DNA from: CAYRTV01 sp964505785
Lineage (GTDB): Bacteria; Acidobacteriota; Aminicenantia; Aminicenantales; Aminicenantaceae
Reading direction: 5' to 3'
NCBI GenBank assembly: GCA_964505785.1
Contig: CAZDJZ010000033.1
Span: 1 to 21,052, forward strand
DNA length: 21,052 bases
Shown here piece after piece: positions 6,213-13,947 of the stretch. The notes under the pieces are model-generated. The model was given only the letters and a program-made list of their open reading frames with translations. It had not been told where the DNA came from and made no database searches. The translations under genes and the position numbers were made by a program. Numbering within the stretch: position 1 is the stretch's first letter; the number at the start of each line of letters is the position of its first letter.

Positions 6213-6636
6213 TTAACTCCTCCTTGAGGATAGTCATGATATTTTGGTATCTGCTTCTGCCGAATTTTTTTTCCTTTCTGTGAATAATGTAGTGCCGGGC
6301 CCACCAATTATTAAATTCAGGAGCATTTTTAATTTGCATAATATCTTGTGTTACGGCTTTGAGATTTTTCTCCAGTTGTGTCTTTGATGTCTGGGAGCCA
6401 TTCATAATGGATGTCAGAGTGCGACTTTGGTATTTTTGGACTATGGGCTCACTCAGGAGTACCGCCAGAAAAAGGAAACAGCTCCAGGAGAGAAGGATTC
6501 GGTATGCGGGGGAGAGCACCCTGAATTCCTGTTTTCTTTGTTTGGTGTTGAATAAAATTCTTTTTTTAAGCCATTGCGGCATAGATTTGGGGGTGAGTTC
6601 CTTTAAAGTCTTCTCTGTGTCTTCAATATTTTGCAT
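6202..6636 (-). CDS. Putative anti-sigma factor, single-pass membrane protein
   Basis: This 144-residue protein has a soluble N-terminal part (1-44) with a charged helix around WLKKRILFNTKQRKQEF, one membrane segment at about 46-62 (ILLSWSCFLFLAVLL) and a C-terminal, presumably periplasmic, part rich in K, R and aromatic residues. I recognise no zinc-binding anti-sigma motif (HX3CX2C is absent) and no named family. The anti-sigma call rests on its place: its start overlaps the ECF sigma gene by 14 bases and its stop overlaps the next gene by 11, so the three are tightly coupled. Alternatively it is a structural envelope protein of unknown role. Confidence 0.5.
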   Translation of the reverse strand: MQNIEDTEKTLKELTPKSMPQWLKKRILFNTKQRKQEFRVLSPAYRILLSWSCFLFLAVLLSEPIVQKYQSRTLTSIMNGSQTSKTQLEKNLKAVTQDIMQIKNAPEFNNWWARHYIIHRKEKKFGRSRYQNIMTILKEELNGV

Positions 6637-7117
6637 CTTGCTGCTCCATTATTTTACGGAGTTTATGCATCCCGTACCGATAGCGGCTGGTTACAGTCCC
6701 GATCGAAATGCCGCATACTTGGGCTGTTTCTTTAAAAGTTAATTCACTAAAAAATTTAAGAACAATCACTTCTCTCTGATCTTCTGAAATTTGAGCTAGG
6801 GCATCTGAAACATGCACTAATTTTTCTGGGTCTGGACCTTCAAGGCTTTCTCGAATGGCTTGAGAAATATTTTCATTTGAACGATGCATATCACGGTCAT
6901 TCCTTCTTTTTTTTATATGATCGGCCGACTGATTTCTGGCTATTTTAAACAGATACGCGCATGGATTCCCCATAAGCTTTAATCTCACCCTGTATTTCAA
7001 AATTCGATAAAACACCTCCTGCAGCACATCTTCAGCATCCTGGTGAGAGCCGAGTTTAATGGTCAAATAGTTATGCAATTTGTCTCCAATCTTATCCAGA
7101 ATTTGTTCTATGTCCAT
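6623..7117 (-). CDS. ECF-family RNA polymerase sigma factor
   Basis: The 164-residue protein has sigma region 2 with DAEDVLQEVFYRIL (27-40) and YLFKIARNQSADHIKKRRN (55-73), a linker, and region 4 with LPQ-like ISEDQREVIVLKFF (110-123) followed by the helix-turn-helix LTFKETAQVCGISIGTVTSR (126-145). Length and order are those of ECF (group IV) sigma factors, which direct RNA polymerase to promoters of a small regulon, often including their own operon. It heads a three-gene overlapping operon with a membrane protein in the anti-sigma position. The ATG at 7117 follows GATAGGTCGGC, a weak ribosome binding site. The 162-base upstream gap may hold an autoregulated promoter, but I cannot assign one with confidence. 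Confidence 0.92.
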   Translation of the reverse strand: MDIEQILDKIGDKLHNYLTIKLGSHQDAEDVLQEVFYRILKYRVRLKLMGNPCAYLFKIARNQSADHIKKRRNDRDMHRSNENISQAIRESLEGPDPEKLVHVSDALAQISEDQREVIVLKFFSELTFKETAQVCGISIGTVTSRYRYGMHKLRKIMEQQDAKY

Positions 7118-7239
7118 GCCGACCTATCAAACATTGTACAACCACTGAACCTGCACTTCACTATTAAAGACTGATAATCCTGCTGAATTTATTTATGGTT
7201 CCGATTCTTTTTGTTACTTATGAAATCGATATCACGAAT

Positions 7240-7274
7240 GAAGAGATTGAAAAATATGAAGAATCAGTCTCTTC
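7240..7274. terminator. Inverted repeat downstream of the propeller gene
   Basis: GAAGAGATTGA (7240-7250) and TCAGTCTCTTC (7264-7274) form an 11-base hairpin with one mismatch and a 13-base loop. It lies 6 bases past the minus-strand propeller stop. There is no T-run after it on the minus strand, so it would be an mRNA 3'-end stabiliser or a weak terminator rather than a classic intrinsic one. Confidence 0.35.
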
Positions 7275-7279
7275 AAATA

Positions 7280-8416
7280 TTATTTTAAATTCCTCATCCT
7301 GTATTTGCGGATGACGCAGGTCTCTTCAGGAGTGGATTCGATTTGATAGAGATGCTCTCCAGAGATGTCCATGCGGTTGAAATTGCCGGTTTGAGGTGAA
7401 TCCGTTTCTGGGAGTTGAATATAGAATTGATCCACATATTTCCCCTCTAGATTGAAGACATCAAACAAGATGCCTTTTTCGTCATCTGCGGTTGAGGTCA
7501 TTACCCAGAGCTGGTTTTTGTTGGTCAAGAGATTCTGGATGTCGCTTCTGAATTTCGGCACCGGCTGGGTGTAGTGTTTCCCTTCAATAATAATTCCGCC
7601 CTTTTTTAATCTGGCTATATATTCATCCGAAGGTTTGACGCGTTCATACTCTCTAGTGAAAGTTCGGATGATTTTTTGTTCTTCCGCATCGAAAAGTTCA
7701 ATACGATATTCTTGTGAATGGGAGATAAAAAGATAACGGCTGTTCAGGGGAGCCGTGATCATTTTATCAAGATTAAAAACTCCGCCGCCTCCTCCGGGCA
7801 TGGAAATGATATATGTTGACATGGGGAATGTCTTCAGTACTTCCGTTTCTAAGGTCGTTTCCGGTACGGCAGCCAGTTCATACGGGACATCCTCTTTGAA
7901 TTCCTTGCCTTTGTGAAAGGGGATGGCATACTGCATGAAGTAGTAAACATCCGGACGAAACATAATAAAATTAAATTGTCTAGCAGGCCGGAGCAGCTTA
8001 AATTCCTTGACAACGTTACCTATAAAATCCAGCCGGAGCATTTTCTGGAGCATAGGATCGTAGATGATCAAATTTTGTTCATAAATAAAGAAGTTCAAAA
8101 CCGCACTGAGTTCTCCAGGGCCTTGGCCGGGTTTAAAATAGTTTTGGAGCATCATCCCGTCTTGATTAAAACGGCCTAAAAGCTTGCTCCTCGAATCCAA
8201 CACAAAAATTGTGCCGTCAGAAGCAATTTTTATTGCACGAGGACTGGCTAAATAGTAATTTTCTCCGGTATCCCGAATGGTGAGTTCTTCTTCCAGACGG
8301 ACGACCCGTCCTGGCCTCTCGCTTAACGGCTTATCCGGATTTTCAATGATATCCTGAGGAAATCCATCAAGGCATATCATCATGGCTATAATCATAAAAA
8401 CAGAAGCTTTTTTCAC
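7280..8416 (-). CDS. Exported six-bladed beta-propeller protein
   Basis: The 378-residue protein has an N-terminal signal peptide (MKKASVFMIIAMMICLDG) and a repeated blade pattern of the type IKIASDGTIFVLD (63-75) then GRFNQDG. The KPGQGPGEL motif (95-103) is the hallmark of the six-bladed propeller family common in Bacteroidota and Aminicenantota exported proteins. No catalytic role is known; such proteins are thought to bind ligands or partners at the cell surface or in the periplasm. Start is GTG 8416 because it follows AAAAGGGAGGGGATCAA, a strong ribosome binding site. It lies 60 bases after the ABC permease and may share its transcript. A near-identical fragment of its last 29 codons is at 453-540, showing a former paralogue. 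The gene at 15203 is a distant relative. No lipobox cysteine is evident at the cleavage region. Confidence 0.8.
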   Translation of the reverse strand: MKKASVFMIIAMMICLDGFPQDIIENPDKPLSERPGRVVRLEEELTIRDTGENYYLASPRAIKIASDGTIFVLDSRSKLLGRFNQDGMMLQNYFKPGQGPGELSAVLNFFIYEQNLIIYDPMLQKMLRLDFIGNVVKEFKLLRPARQFNFIMFRPDVYYFMQYAIPFHKGKEFKEDVPYELAAVPETTLETEVLKTFPMSTYIISMPGGGGGVFNLDKMITAPLNSRYLFISHSQEYRIELFDAEEQKIIRTFTREYERVKPSDEYIARLKKGGIIIEGKHYTQPVPKFRSDIQNLLTNKNQLWVMTSTADDEKGILFDVFNLEGKYVDQFYIQLPETDSPQTGNFNRMDISGEHLYQIESTPEETCVIRKYRMRNLK

Positions 8417-8476
8417 TTGATCCCCTCCCTTTTAAAATAAAATAATGATTGCCGTCGATAGTGAATGTCCTTAGGC

Positions 8477-9259
8477 TTAATAGGCATGGTCCGCATGCCT
8501 CCACCAGAGGATTGTGCCGAAAACACCCAAAAGGCCTGTGATCAGCACGATTAGATAACTTATCAGGCCGACTTCGGAAGGGCCGTTGATTTGACTGATT
8601 AGAGCGGGAACAGTCCATGGGAAATATTCTCCCCAGCCTAATACGGCAATGATTTGAGCGAGAATAATCATGAAGATGGCAAAGCCTATGGCCGGGAAAT
8701 AGCTTTTACTGATGTTCGCGATAAAAGCAATCGCCCATGCGAGGATAATGGCCAGCAGGGAAATGAACATGTAACTTAAGATCCCATCCCATAGAAACTG
8801 GGTGCTGAACTTGGGAAGATTTATAATAAAACCCACAATGACGCCGATTGAAAGGGCCAGCAGGGAATAGAGAAAGCTCCACAGTGTAATGAGGATTACT
8901 TTAGCGGTGACGATCACTGGACGTGAAATGGGCAGGACCATCAGGTCGGTTATTGTTTTATCGATATATTCCTGGCCGAATACCCAGGCGGCAATGAAAC
9001 TGTAAATGATAACGCCCCCAATGGCAATGGATTGGGAAAACAAGTTAAGATACGTCGGCCAATCGGCAGTCCCGGCAAATAGCTCGGCTTTGGTACTGAT
9101 AAGGCCCAGGTTTTTAGCACCTTCAGGATTTTTCAAAATAATCATAAACAATGCGCCTACCAATGGGATAAATAAAACAGCAATCAGGGTTATCAGGGGC
9201 ACTTTGGTTTTAGCGGCTTTCTTGGCCTCGACGCCAACGACAGTGAACAAATTATTCAT
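8477..9259 (-). CDS. ABC-2 type transporter permease
   Basis: The 260-residue protein has about six membrane segments: one near 22-42, one near 76-94, then four more from about 112 to the end. A conserved AWVFGQEYIDKTITDLMVLPISR stretch (about 90-112, read in parts) is typical of ABC-2 permeases of the BcrB/YhgE-like group, which follow the first periplasmic loop with G-E-x-x-x-x-T. It pairs with the ATPase encoded upstream, whose stop overlaps this start by 8 bases; AAAGGTGAGCAGCC gives a good ribosome binding site inside that gene's end. Substrate is unknown; members export bacitracin-like peptides or lipids, or have no known cargo. Confidence 0.85.
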   Translation of the reverse strand: MNNLFTVVGVEAKKAAKTKVPLITLIAVLFIPLVGALFMIILKNPEGAKNLGLISTKAELFAGTADWPTYLNLFSQSIAIGGVIIYSFIAAWVFGQEYIDKTITDLMVLPISRPVIVTAKVILITLWSFLYSLLALSIGVIVGFIINLPKFSTQFLWDGILSYMFISLLAIILAWAIAFIANISKSYFPAIGFAIFMIILAQIIAVLGWGEYFPWTVPALISQINGPSEVGLISYLIVLITGLLGVFGTILWWRHADHAY

Positions 9260-10166
9260 GGCTGCTCACCTTTTTTAAAAAATGCTCTTCCAAGTCTTCT
9301 TTCTCAACGTTGATTTTGCTTAAAGGGACGCCTTGTTTGATTAGTTTTTCCGTCAGTTTTTCCGGCTGTTTGATAAAAGAGGATTCGGTGATCTCGATTT
9401 CACCCAAATTATTTCTGGTTGGCTGAAGGCCTAGCTCTTTGACAGCAGACAACAGTTTGGTTCTGTCAGCGGCATCCAGCACAAGCTTTTCCGACATCTT
9501 TTTATGGAGAGCTTCCATATCCATTTCTTCAATCATCATGCCTTCATGAATGATGCCTATTCTGGAAGTGAATCGATAGATTTCTCCCAGGATATGGCTG
9601 GATATGAATGTGGTGACGCTTTCTTTTTCAGAAAGATGTTTCAGAAAGTTTCGAATCTCAACGATACCCGCCGGATCCAGCCCATTGGTGGGCTCATCTA
9701 AAACGAGCAGCTTCGGCTGATGGAGAATTGCTTTGGCCACGGCTAATCGCTGGTGGTTGCCCCTGGATAGGTGCTTGGCCTTTCTGTCTTTATAACGGAT
9801 AAGTTTCAGTTTATCCATGACCTCCAAGACCCTGCTTTTATCATTGATCCGGTAGAGTTTCCTCGAGATTTCTAGATTTTCTTTAACGGTTAATTCCGGA
9901 TAAGCGGTTGCTTTTTCCACAAGAAATCCGATTTTTGACCAAATCGTAGGGGAGTGGAAGCCGATTTTTTCGCCGAACAGCTCGATAACGCCTTTTGTTG
10001 GGTTGATCAGTCCAAGCAGCATGCGGATGGTGGTGGTTTTGCCCGCTCCGTTTAACCCGATAAATCCGTAGATTTCTCCAGGATTGATATCTAAATCAAG
10101 GGATTTAACAGCCGTAAAGGAACCGTACTTTTTGTTTAAATCGGTTGTTTTGATTATGGTTTCCAT
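9252..10166 (-). CDS. ABC transporter ATP-binding protein (BcrA/NatA-like)
   Basis: The 304-residue ATPase shows Walker A GLNGAGKT (37-44), a signature LSRGN (133-137) in place of LSGGQ, Walker B LLVLDEPTNGLDP (153-165) and the H-loop histidine (H191) in FISSHILGE. A C-terminal extension of about 90 residues after the nucleotide-binding domain is usual for the BcrA/CcmA group. ATG 10166 begins METIIKTTDL, in register with the family; the frame is open to 10238 but that part lies in the preceding gene's end. The gene starts 26 bases after the small membrane protein stop and overlaps the permease by 8 bases. The half-transporter would dimerise at the inner membrane and drive the permease. The LSRGN signature is a variation that occurs in this group. 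Confidence 0.93.
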   Translation of the reverse strand: METIIKTTDLNKKYGSFTAVKSLDLDINPGEIYGFIGLNGAGKTTTIRMLLGLINPTKGVIELFGEKIGFHSPTIWSKIGFLVEKATAYPELTVKENLEISRKLYRINDKSRVLEVMDKLKLIRYKDRKAKHLSRGNHQRLAVAKAILHQPKLLVLDEPTNGLDPAGIVEIRNFLKHLSEKESVTTFISSHILGEIYRFTSRIGIIHEGMMIEEMDMEALHKKMSEKLVLDAADRTKLLSAVKELGLQPTRNNLGEIEITESSFIKQPEKLTEKLIKQGVPLSKINVEKEDLEEHFLKKVSSHE

Positions 10167-10192
10167 GTGCTTTTCTATTTGGGTGAAGGGCC

Positions 10193-10546
10193 TCAGTAAG
10201 TCTGAATGGGCGCTTTGAAAACATCCGTGGCCAGCCACTCAATGAAAACACCGTAGATGATTCCCGCCGAGGTATATAAGGAAAATTTCAGCAGCTCCTG
10301 GGGTAAGAAGCCAATAGCGACTGAAATGGAGAAAATAAGCCCCAAAACAGCCCCGTGTAATAGATGGGGGATACGCCAGCCGCTTATTCCGATCGTGAAG
10401 CCCAGAAGCAGGCGATTAGCCATGGTAGCCGCAAGGTCGCTCCAGGTTATAGGCGGAAATCCAAAAATGATTCGGGAACCGATGAGACAGATAGCTGCGG
10501 ATATGAAGCCACCGAGAATGCAAATGAGTAATCTTTTTTTGTACAC
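10193..10546 (-). CDS. Small four-TM membrane protein of unknown function
   Basis: The 117-residue protein begins MYKKRLLICILGG and has about four hydrophobic segments (roughly 4-24, 45-60, 65-82 and 90-107), with a short WRIPHLLHG link between the second and third. I recognise no family. The start is GTG 10546, preceded by GGAGGG at close spacing; a TTG at 10558 lies inside that ribosome binding site and is rejected. It is the first gene behind the promoter at 10634-10662 and is followed at 26 bases by the ABC ATPase, so it is probably an accessory membrane subunit or immunity-type partner of the transporter. That link rests on position only. Confidence 0.65.
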   Translation of the reverse strand: MYKKRLLICILGGFISAAICLIGSRIIFGFPPITWSDLAATMANRLLLGFTIGISGWRIPHLLHGAVLGLIFSISVAIGFLPQELLKFSLYTSAGIIYGVFIEWLATDVFKAPIQTY

Positions 10547-10633
10547 AGATCCCTCCAAGGTTAATATTTCCAGAAACTAATTAAGATATTTCCCATTCGC
10601 ATTCTCCCGAACTGATCAAATTATTTTCAATTA

Positions 10634-10662
10634 ATCATAAAATTTTCCTCTCCTATAATCAA
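10634..10662 (-). promoter_or_regulatory. Sigma70-type promoter of the ABC transporter operon
   Basis: Minus strand: TTGATT (10657-10662), 17-base spacer, TATGAT (10634-10639), predicted start near 10626. The leader to the first start codon is about 80 bases. It is divergent from the birA promoter. Confidence 0.65.
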
Positions 10663-10791
10663 TAAACAATTTTATCTACGTTTTTTTTAGGGTAAAAATA
10701 GAGTCTAAGGAGTAGATTTAGGGGTATGTGTCTGTTAAATGATTGAAAGTAAATGACTTTTAGAGGCCAGACCGCGGAAAAACCAAAATTC

Positions 10792-10820
10792 TTGAAGTGT
10801 GGTTTCCAAAAGGTTACATT
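10792..10820 (+). promoter_or_regulatory. Candidate promoter of the birA-oad cluster
   Basis: Plus strand: TTGAAG (10792-10797), 17-base spacer, TACATT (10815-10820), with each box matching four of six consensus bases. The start would fall near 10827, about 20 bases before birA. Confidence 0.4.
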
Positions 10821-10847
10821 ATTTATAAAATATCTGCTTATTAAAAG

Positions 10848-11783
10848 ATGATTATCACGACTGACAACACCGGATACGCTCAAAAGCTTTTCAACATTCA
10901 AAGTAACTGGAGTCCAGCCAAACCATCGGATTTTGAGGGGGATGTTCAAATCTTGACCGAGCGGCTTTTTCCTGACTCCGAAATTTGCATCAACACCGCT
11001 GCTGAAAAAAGCGAATGGTCGCACACCTTTGTAGCTGATTATTCTCCTCATTCGCATTTTGATTTATTGATCCGGCTCATTCGAGAGGGCTGCGACTTGC
11101 CTGGCGGCTTGATCTGCCAGGCCAAATCGGGACGGAAATTTCACGGCCAAAGAAGACGCCCGTGGCAAACCCTGGAAGGCAATCTCCATCTAACTCTTCT
11201 ATGGAAACCCCCTAAAAGAGTCCATAATTTCACCACCGGATTTCAAATTTTAGCTGCCGTCTCTCTCATCGAGACCATAGACACGCTGCAAGGATTTAGA
11301 AATACGGCTCAAATAAAATGGGTGAACGACATCTGGATTGACGGCTGTAAGGTTGCAGGCTTTCTGGTGCATACGATGAGCGCAGGAGATTCGGTTTCTG
11401 ATGTTATCCTTGGCATCGGTTTAAATGTTGAAAAATCACCTGAGCTTCCGGCTGATGATTATGTTCCCGGAGCGGCCTGCCTGGCGGATTTCGCCTCGGA
11501 TCCGTCTGTCTGCCGGATCGACCGAGTCCTCGCGCTGCTTCTGCAGCGGCTTTCCGCTAACTATGAACTTTTGCTTTTGGGGCATTACGGGCGGCTTCTT
11601 GAAATTTACCGTGAACGGTCATTGATTATAGGCCGGGAGGTCCGGATTATGACTGATTCTGAGGGAGAAAAACCGGAAGAAACGGCTTGCGGCGAAGTTG
11701 AAAAAATCGGGGAATTTCTCGAACTGCATATCAAAGGATATCCAAAACCCATTACGCATGGCCGTTTGATCGTTATCGACTGA
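10848..11783 (+). CDS. birA: Biotin-protein ligase, BirA-type without DNA-binding domain
   Basis: The 311-residue protein joins biotin to a lysine of biotin-dependent enzymes through biotinyl-AMP. Visible motifs are SGRKFHGQRRRPW (94-106), the counterpart of the GRGRxGRxW biotin/ATP loop, then KWVNDI (157-162) for KWPNDI, CKVAG (167-171) with the active-site lysine, and GIGLNV (189-194). The first 85 residues are not the BirA winged helix and I do not recognise them, so a repressor role is not supported. The C-terminal SH3-like part (REVRIM...GEVEKIGEFLEL) is present. Loop and KWxNDI differ from consensus, suggesting a ligase specialised for the local alpha subunit. It lies 84 bases upstream of oadG and on the same strand. 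No strong ribosome binding site precedes ATG 10848. Confidence 0.85.
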   Translation: MIITTDNTGYAQKLFNIQSNWSPAKPSDFEGDVQILTERLFPDSEICINTAAEKSEWSHTFVADYSPHSHFDLLIRLIREGCDLPGGLICQAKSGRKFHGQRRRPWQTLEGNLHLTLLWKPPKRVHNFTTGFQILAAVSLIETIDTLQGFRNTAQIKWVNDIWIDGCKVAGFLVHTMSAGDSVSDVILGIGLNVEKSPELPADDYVPGAACLADFASDPSVCRIDRVLALLLQRLSANYELLLLGHYGRLLEIYRERSLIIGREVRIMTDSEGEKPEETACGEVEKIGEFLELHIKGYPKPITHGRLIVID

Positions 11784-11867
11784 TTCTTACTTGACATACT
11801 GTTTTTTCCAATTTAAACTTTAACGCACTTAAGAAGGAGAAAATAATTTTGATAGGGGATTTTGAAC

Positions 11868-12080
11868 ATGGAATCAACGTCGCTTCTTAATATCTGTATC
11901 TTCGCTTTATTGATGGTTTTCTTCATTCTGACCGTACTCTTTCTGCTTATGAGGCTGGTTATCTTTCTTTTCCCTGCCAAAAAAGCACAATTAGACGCGG
12001 CGGCCATGGCTGCTTTGACAGCAGCTGTGCACAGCATCTTTCCTGGAACGAAAATCACCAAAGTTGAGGAGGAAAAATGA
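11868..12080 (+). CDS. oadG: Small membrane subunit of Na+-translocating decarboxylase (OadG-like, gamma)
   Basis: The 70-residue protein has one membrane helix (about 8-32, ICIFALLMVFFILTVLFLLM), then PAKK and an alanine-rich helix LDAAAMAALTAAVHS, the layout of OadG/MmdD gamma-delta subunits. These anchor the carboxyltransferase alpha subunit to the beta pump. The start ATG 11868 follows GATAGGGGATTTTGAAC; an in-frame TTG six bases upstream is less likely. Its stop overlaps the alpha subunit start in an ATGA, giving tight coupling. Sequence identity of gamma subunits is always low, so the call leans on the gene order and the helix pattern. Confidence 0.75.
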   Translation: MESTSLLNICIFALLMVFFILTVLFLLMRLVIFLFPAKKAQLDAAAMAALTAAVHSIFPGTKITKVEEEK

Positions 12081-13939
12081 TATTCACTGAGAAAGCTAAG
12101 ACTATTCGTGTCATGTTTATGCCTTTCCGGGACGGCCTTCAAAGTTCTTTTGGAGGCAAGGTCCGGTTAAAGGATATTCTTCCCGCGATGGAGGCTTCGG
12201 CCGAGGCGGGCATCAAGCATTTTGAATTCGGAGGCGGGGCCCGTTACCAGGCACCTTATTTTTATCTCGGGGAAGATCCCTTTGAAGACATGAAGACCAT
12301 GCGGGAAACAGTCGGCCCTGATGTCGATCTTCAAATCCTGACCCGGTCGGTATCCGGAGTGACATTGACCACCCAATCCTATGAAGGGCTTGAGCTCCAG
12401 GCCGAATTGATGAAAGAACACGGCACAACCTGGGACCGGAACTTTGACTACATGAATGATGTCCGGAACCTCATAAACACCGGGAAACCCATTGTCAAAT
12501 CCGGAATGCATCATCAGGTCTGCATCGCGCTGATGGGACTTCCTTTTCATTCCGACAAGGTACATACAGCTGATTTTTATATAGACATAGGCAGGAAACT
12601 GCTGGAAAGCGATCTCCACATCGACAGCATCTGCCTAAAAGATGCCTCGGGAACCGCGGCCCCCAGGACCATATATGACACTGTGGTTGGACTGAAGAAA
12701 ATAATGCCGCCTGAGATGCTGTTATGGATGCACACGCACGATACGGCCAGCACGGCTGTGGCTTGTTACATGGCTGCTGTTGCAGGGGGTGCGGATGGAA
12801 TCGATCTTTCCGTTCGTCCTATGGCCAGCGGCACAGTTCAGCCCGATGTCCGCTCCATGGCGCATGCCTTAAAAGGCACCGGGTATACATTAGATATTGA
12901 TCCGGACAAGATGCCGGAGATCGAGAATATGCTCAGTGAATTGATGAAGGACTATGCCTTCAATCCCGCCACCACGACACCCGATCCCAGGGTTCTGGGA
13001 TTCCCTATGCCCGGAGGAGCCATCGGACCCAATGTTCATATGATGGAAAAGGCCGGTATTCTGGACAGGTACAGTGAAGTGCTGGCTGAATTCCCTGTTG
13101 TGGTTGAAGCCGGCGGAGCCTGGACAAGCGTCACTCCGGGAAGCCAGCAATACTGGCTGCAGGCGTTCAACAATGTTCTCTACGGCCGGTGGGAAAAAAT
13201 CGATCCGGGATTCGGACGAGCCGTGCTTGGCTATTTTGGCCGGACTCCCATGCCCCCGGACCCCGATGTGGTGAAAAAAGCCTCAGACAAGCTGGAGCTG
13301 CCTGTTTTTGACGGTGATCCTCTTGAAGCCGCTCCCAAAAATATTGAGCCCGCCCGCAAAGCGCTGGAAGAAAGGAATCTTCCCGTATCTGATAAAAATA
13401 TTTTTCTTGTAATGGCCGCCATGGTACCCGGAAAAAAGATGGAACTCAACGAAGGCATCCGGCTTCTCTCCGGAAAGCCGCGTATTGATATTCCCCTTAA
13501 GAAAAAAGAAGAACCCAAGGCCGAAGCTCCGCCCGCATCCGCGACTGTCCCAGCGCCAGCTTCCGGTATCTCAGGTCCTGTGACCACCCGCTGTACGGTA
13601 ACGGAAAATGATATGTCACGTGTCTTTACCGTAACCCTCGAGCCGATTGAAGGAGCCGGATCACAGGCGGCGTCACCGGCACAGCCTGCTGAAACCGGGA
13701 AAAGAGAAGCACCGTCCGGGACTCCGGTGCGCTCAACATTTACAGGTTCGGTGGAAGTCACGGACATTAAAGTCAAGGTGGGGGAGTCCGTCACAAAAGG
13801 GCAAGTCGTGGCTGAAGTGGAAGCCATGAAGGCTCAGCATGATATCAAAAGCCCTTGCGACGGTAAAGTTGCTGCCATCCATGTTTCCATCGGGGACGAA
13901 GTCGATTCCTCCCAGCCGATAATGACCATCGCTGAGTAA
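12077..13939 (+). CDS. oadA: Biotin-containing carboxyltransferase alpha subunit (oxaloacetate decarboxylase-like)
   Basis: The 620-residue protein has an HMGL-like TIM barrel (about 10-290), a conserved carboxylase domain (about 300-470), a P/A/E-rich linker (about 485-545) and a biotinyl domain (about 550-620). Metal-site and catalytic markers are RDGLQ (18-22), LKDASG (187-192) with the likely carboxylated lysine K188, and HTHDTAS (219-225). The biotinyl lysine is K585 in EAMKAQ, exactly 35 residues from the end as in this family. It would move CO2 from oxaloacetate or a related acid to biotin. It differs from textbook OadA: RDGLQSSFG replaces RDAHQSL-A, and KDASGTAAP replaces KDMAGL-P, so the substrate may not be oxaloacetate. 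It overlaps oadG by 4 bases and precedes oadB by 8. Confidence 0.85.
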   Translation: MIFTEKAKTIRVMFMPFRDGLQSSFGGKVRLKDILPAMEASAEAGIKHFEFGGGARYQAPYFYLGEDPFEDMKTMRETVGPDVDLQILTRSVSGVTLTTQSYEGLELQAELMKEHGTTWDRNFDYMNDVRNLINTGKPIVKSGMHHQVCIALMGLPFHSDKVHTADFYIDIGRKLLESDLHIDSICLKDASGTAAPRTIYDTVVGLKKIMPPEMLLWMHTHDTASTAVACYMAAVAGGADGIDLSVRPMASGTVQPDVRSMAHALKGTGYTLDIDPDKMPEIENMLSELMKDYAFNPATTTPDPRVLGFPMPGGAIGPNVHMMEKAGILDRYSEVLAEFPVVVEAGGAWTSVTPGSQQYWLQAFNNVLYGRWEKIDPGFGRAVLGYFGRTPMPPDPDVVKKASDKLELPVFDGDPLEAAPKNIEPARKALEERNLPVSDKNIFLVMAAMVPGKKMELNEGIRLLSGKPRIDIPLKKKEEPKAEAPPASATVPAPASGISGPVTTRCTVTENDMSRVFTVTLEPIEGAGSQAASPAQPAETGKREAPSGTPVRSTFTGSVEVTDIKVKVGESVTKGQVVAEVEAMKAQHDIKSPCDGKVAAIHVSIGDEVDSSQPIMTIAE

Positions 13940-13947
13940 ATAGATCC

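Noticed and set aside
7195..7314. Small plus-strand frame of 39 residues (MVPILFVTYEIDITNEEIEKYEES...)
   Set aside because: It reads somewhat protein-like but has no ribosome binding site, and its end lies antisense in the conserved propeller C-terminus.
10659..11057. Minus-strand frame across the divergent promoter region and the start of birA
   Set aside because: It overlaps the conserved birA start and the ABC operon promoter, with no ribosome binding site.
13231..13827. Long minus-strand frame inside oadA
   Set aside because: Antisense shadow over the proline/alanine-rich linker; composition is rich in S, T and G with no motif.
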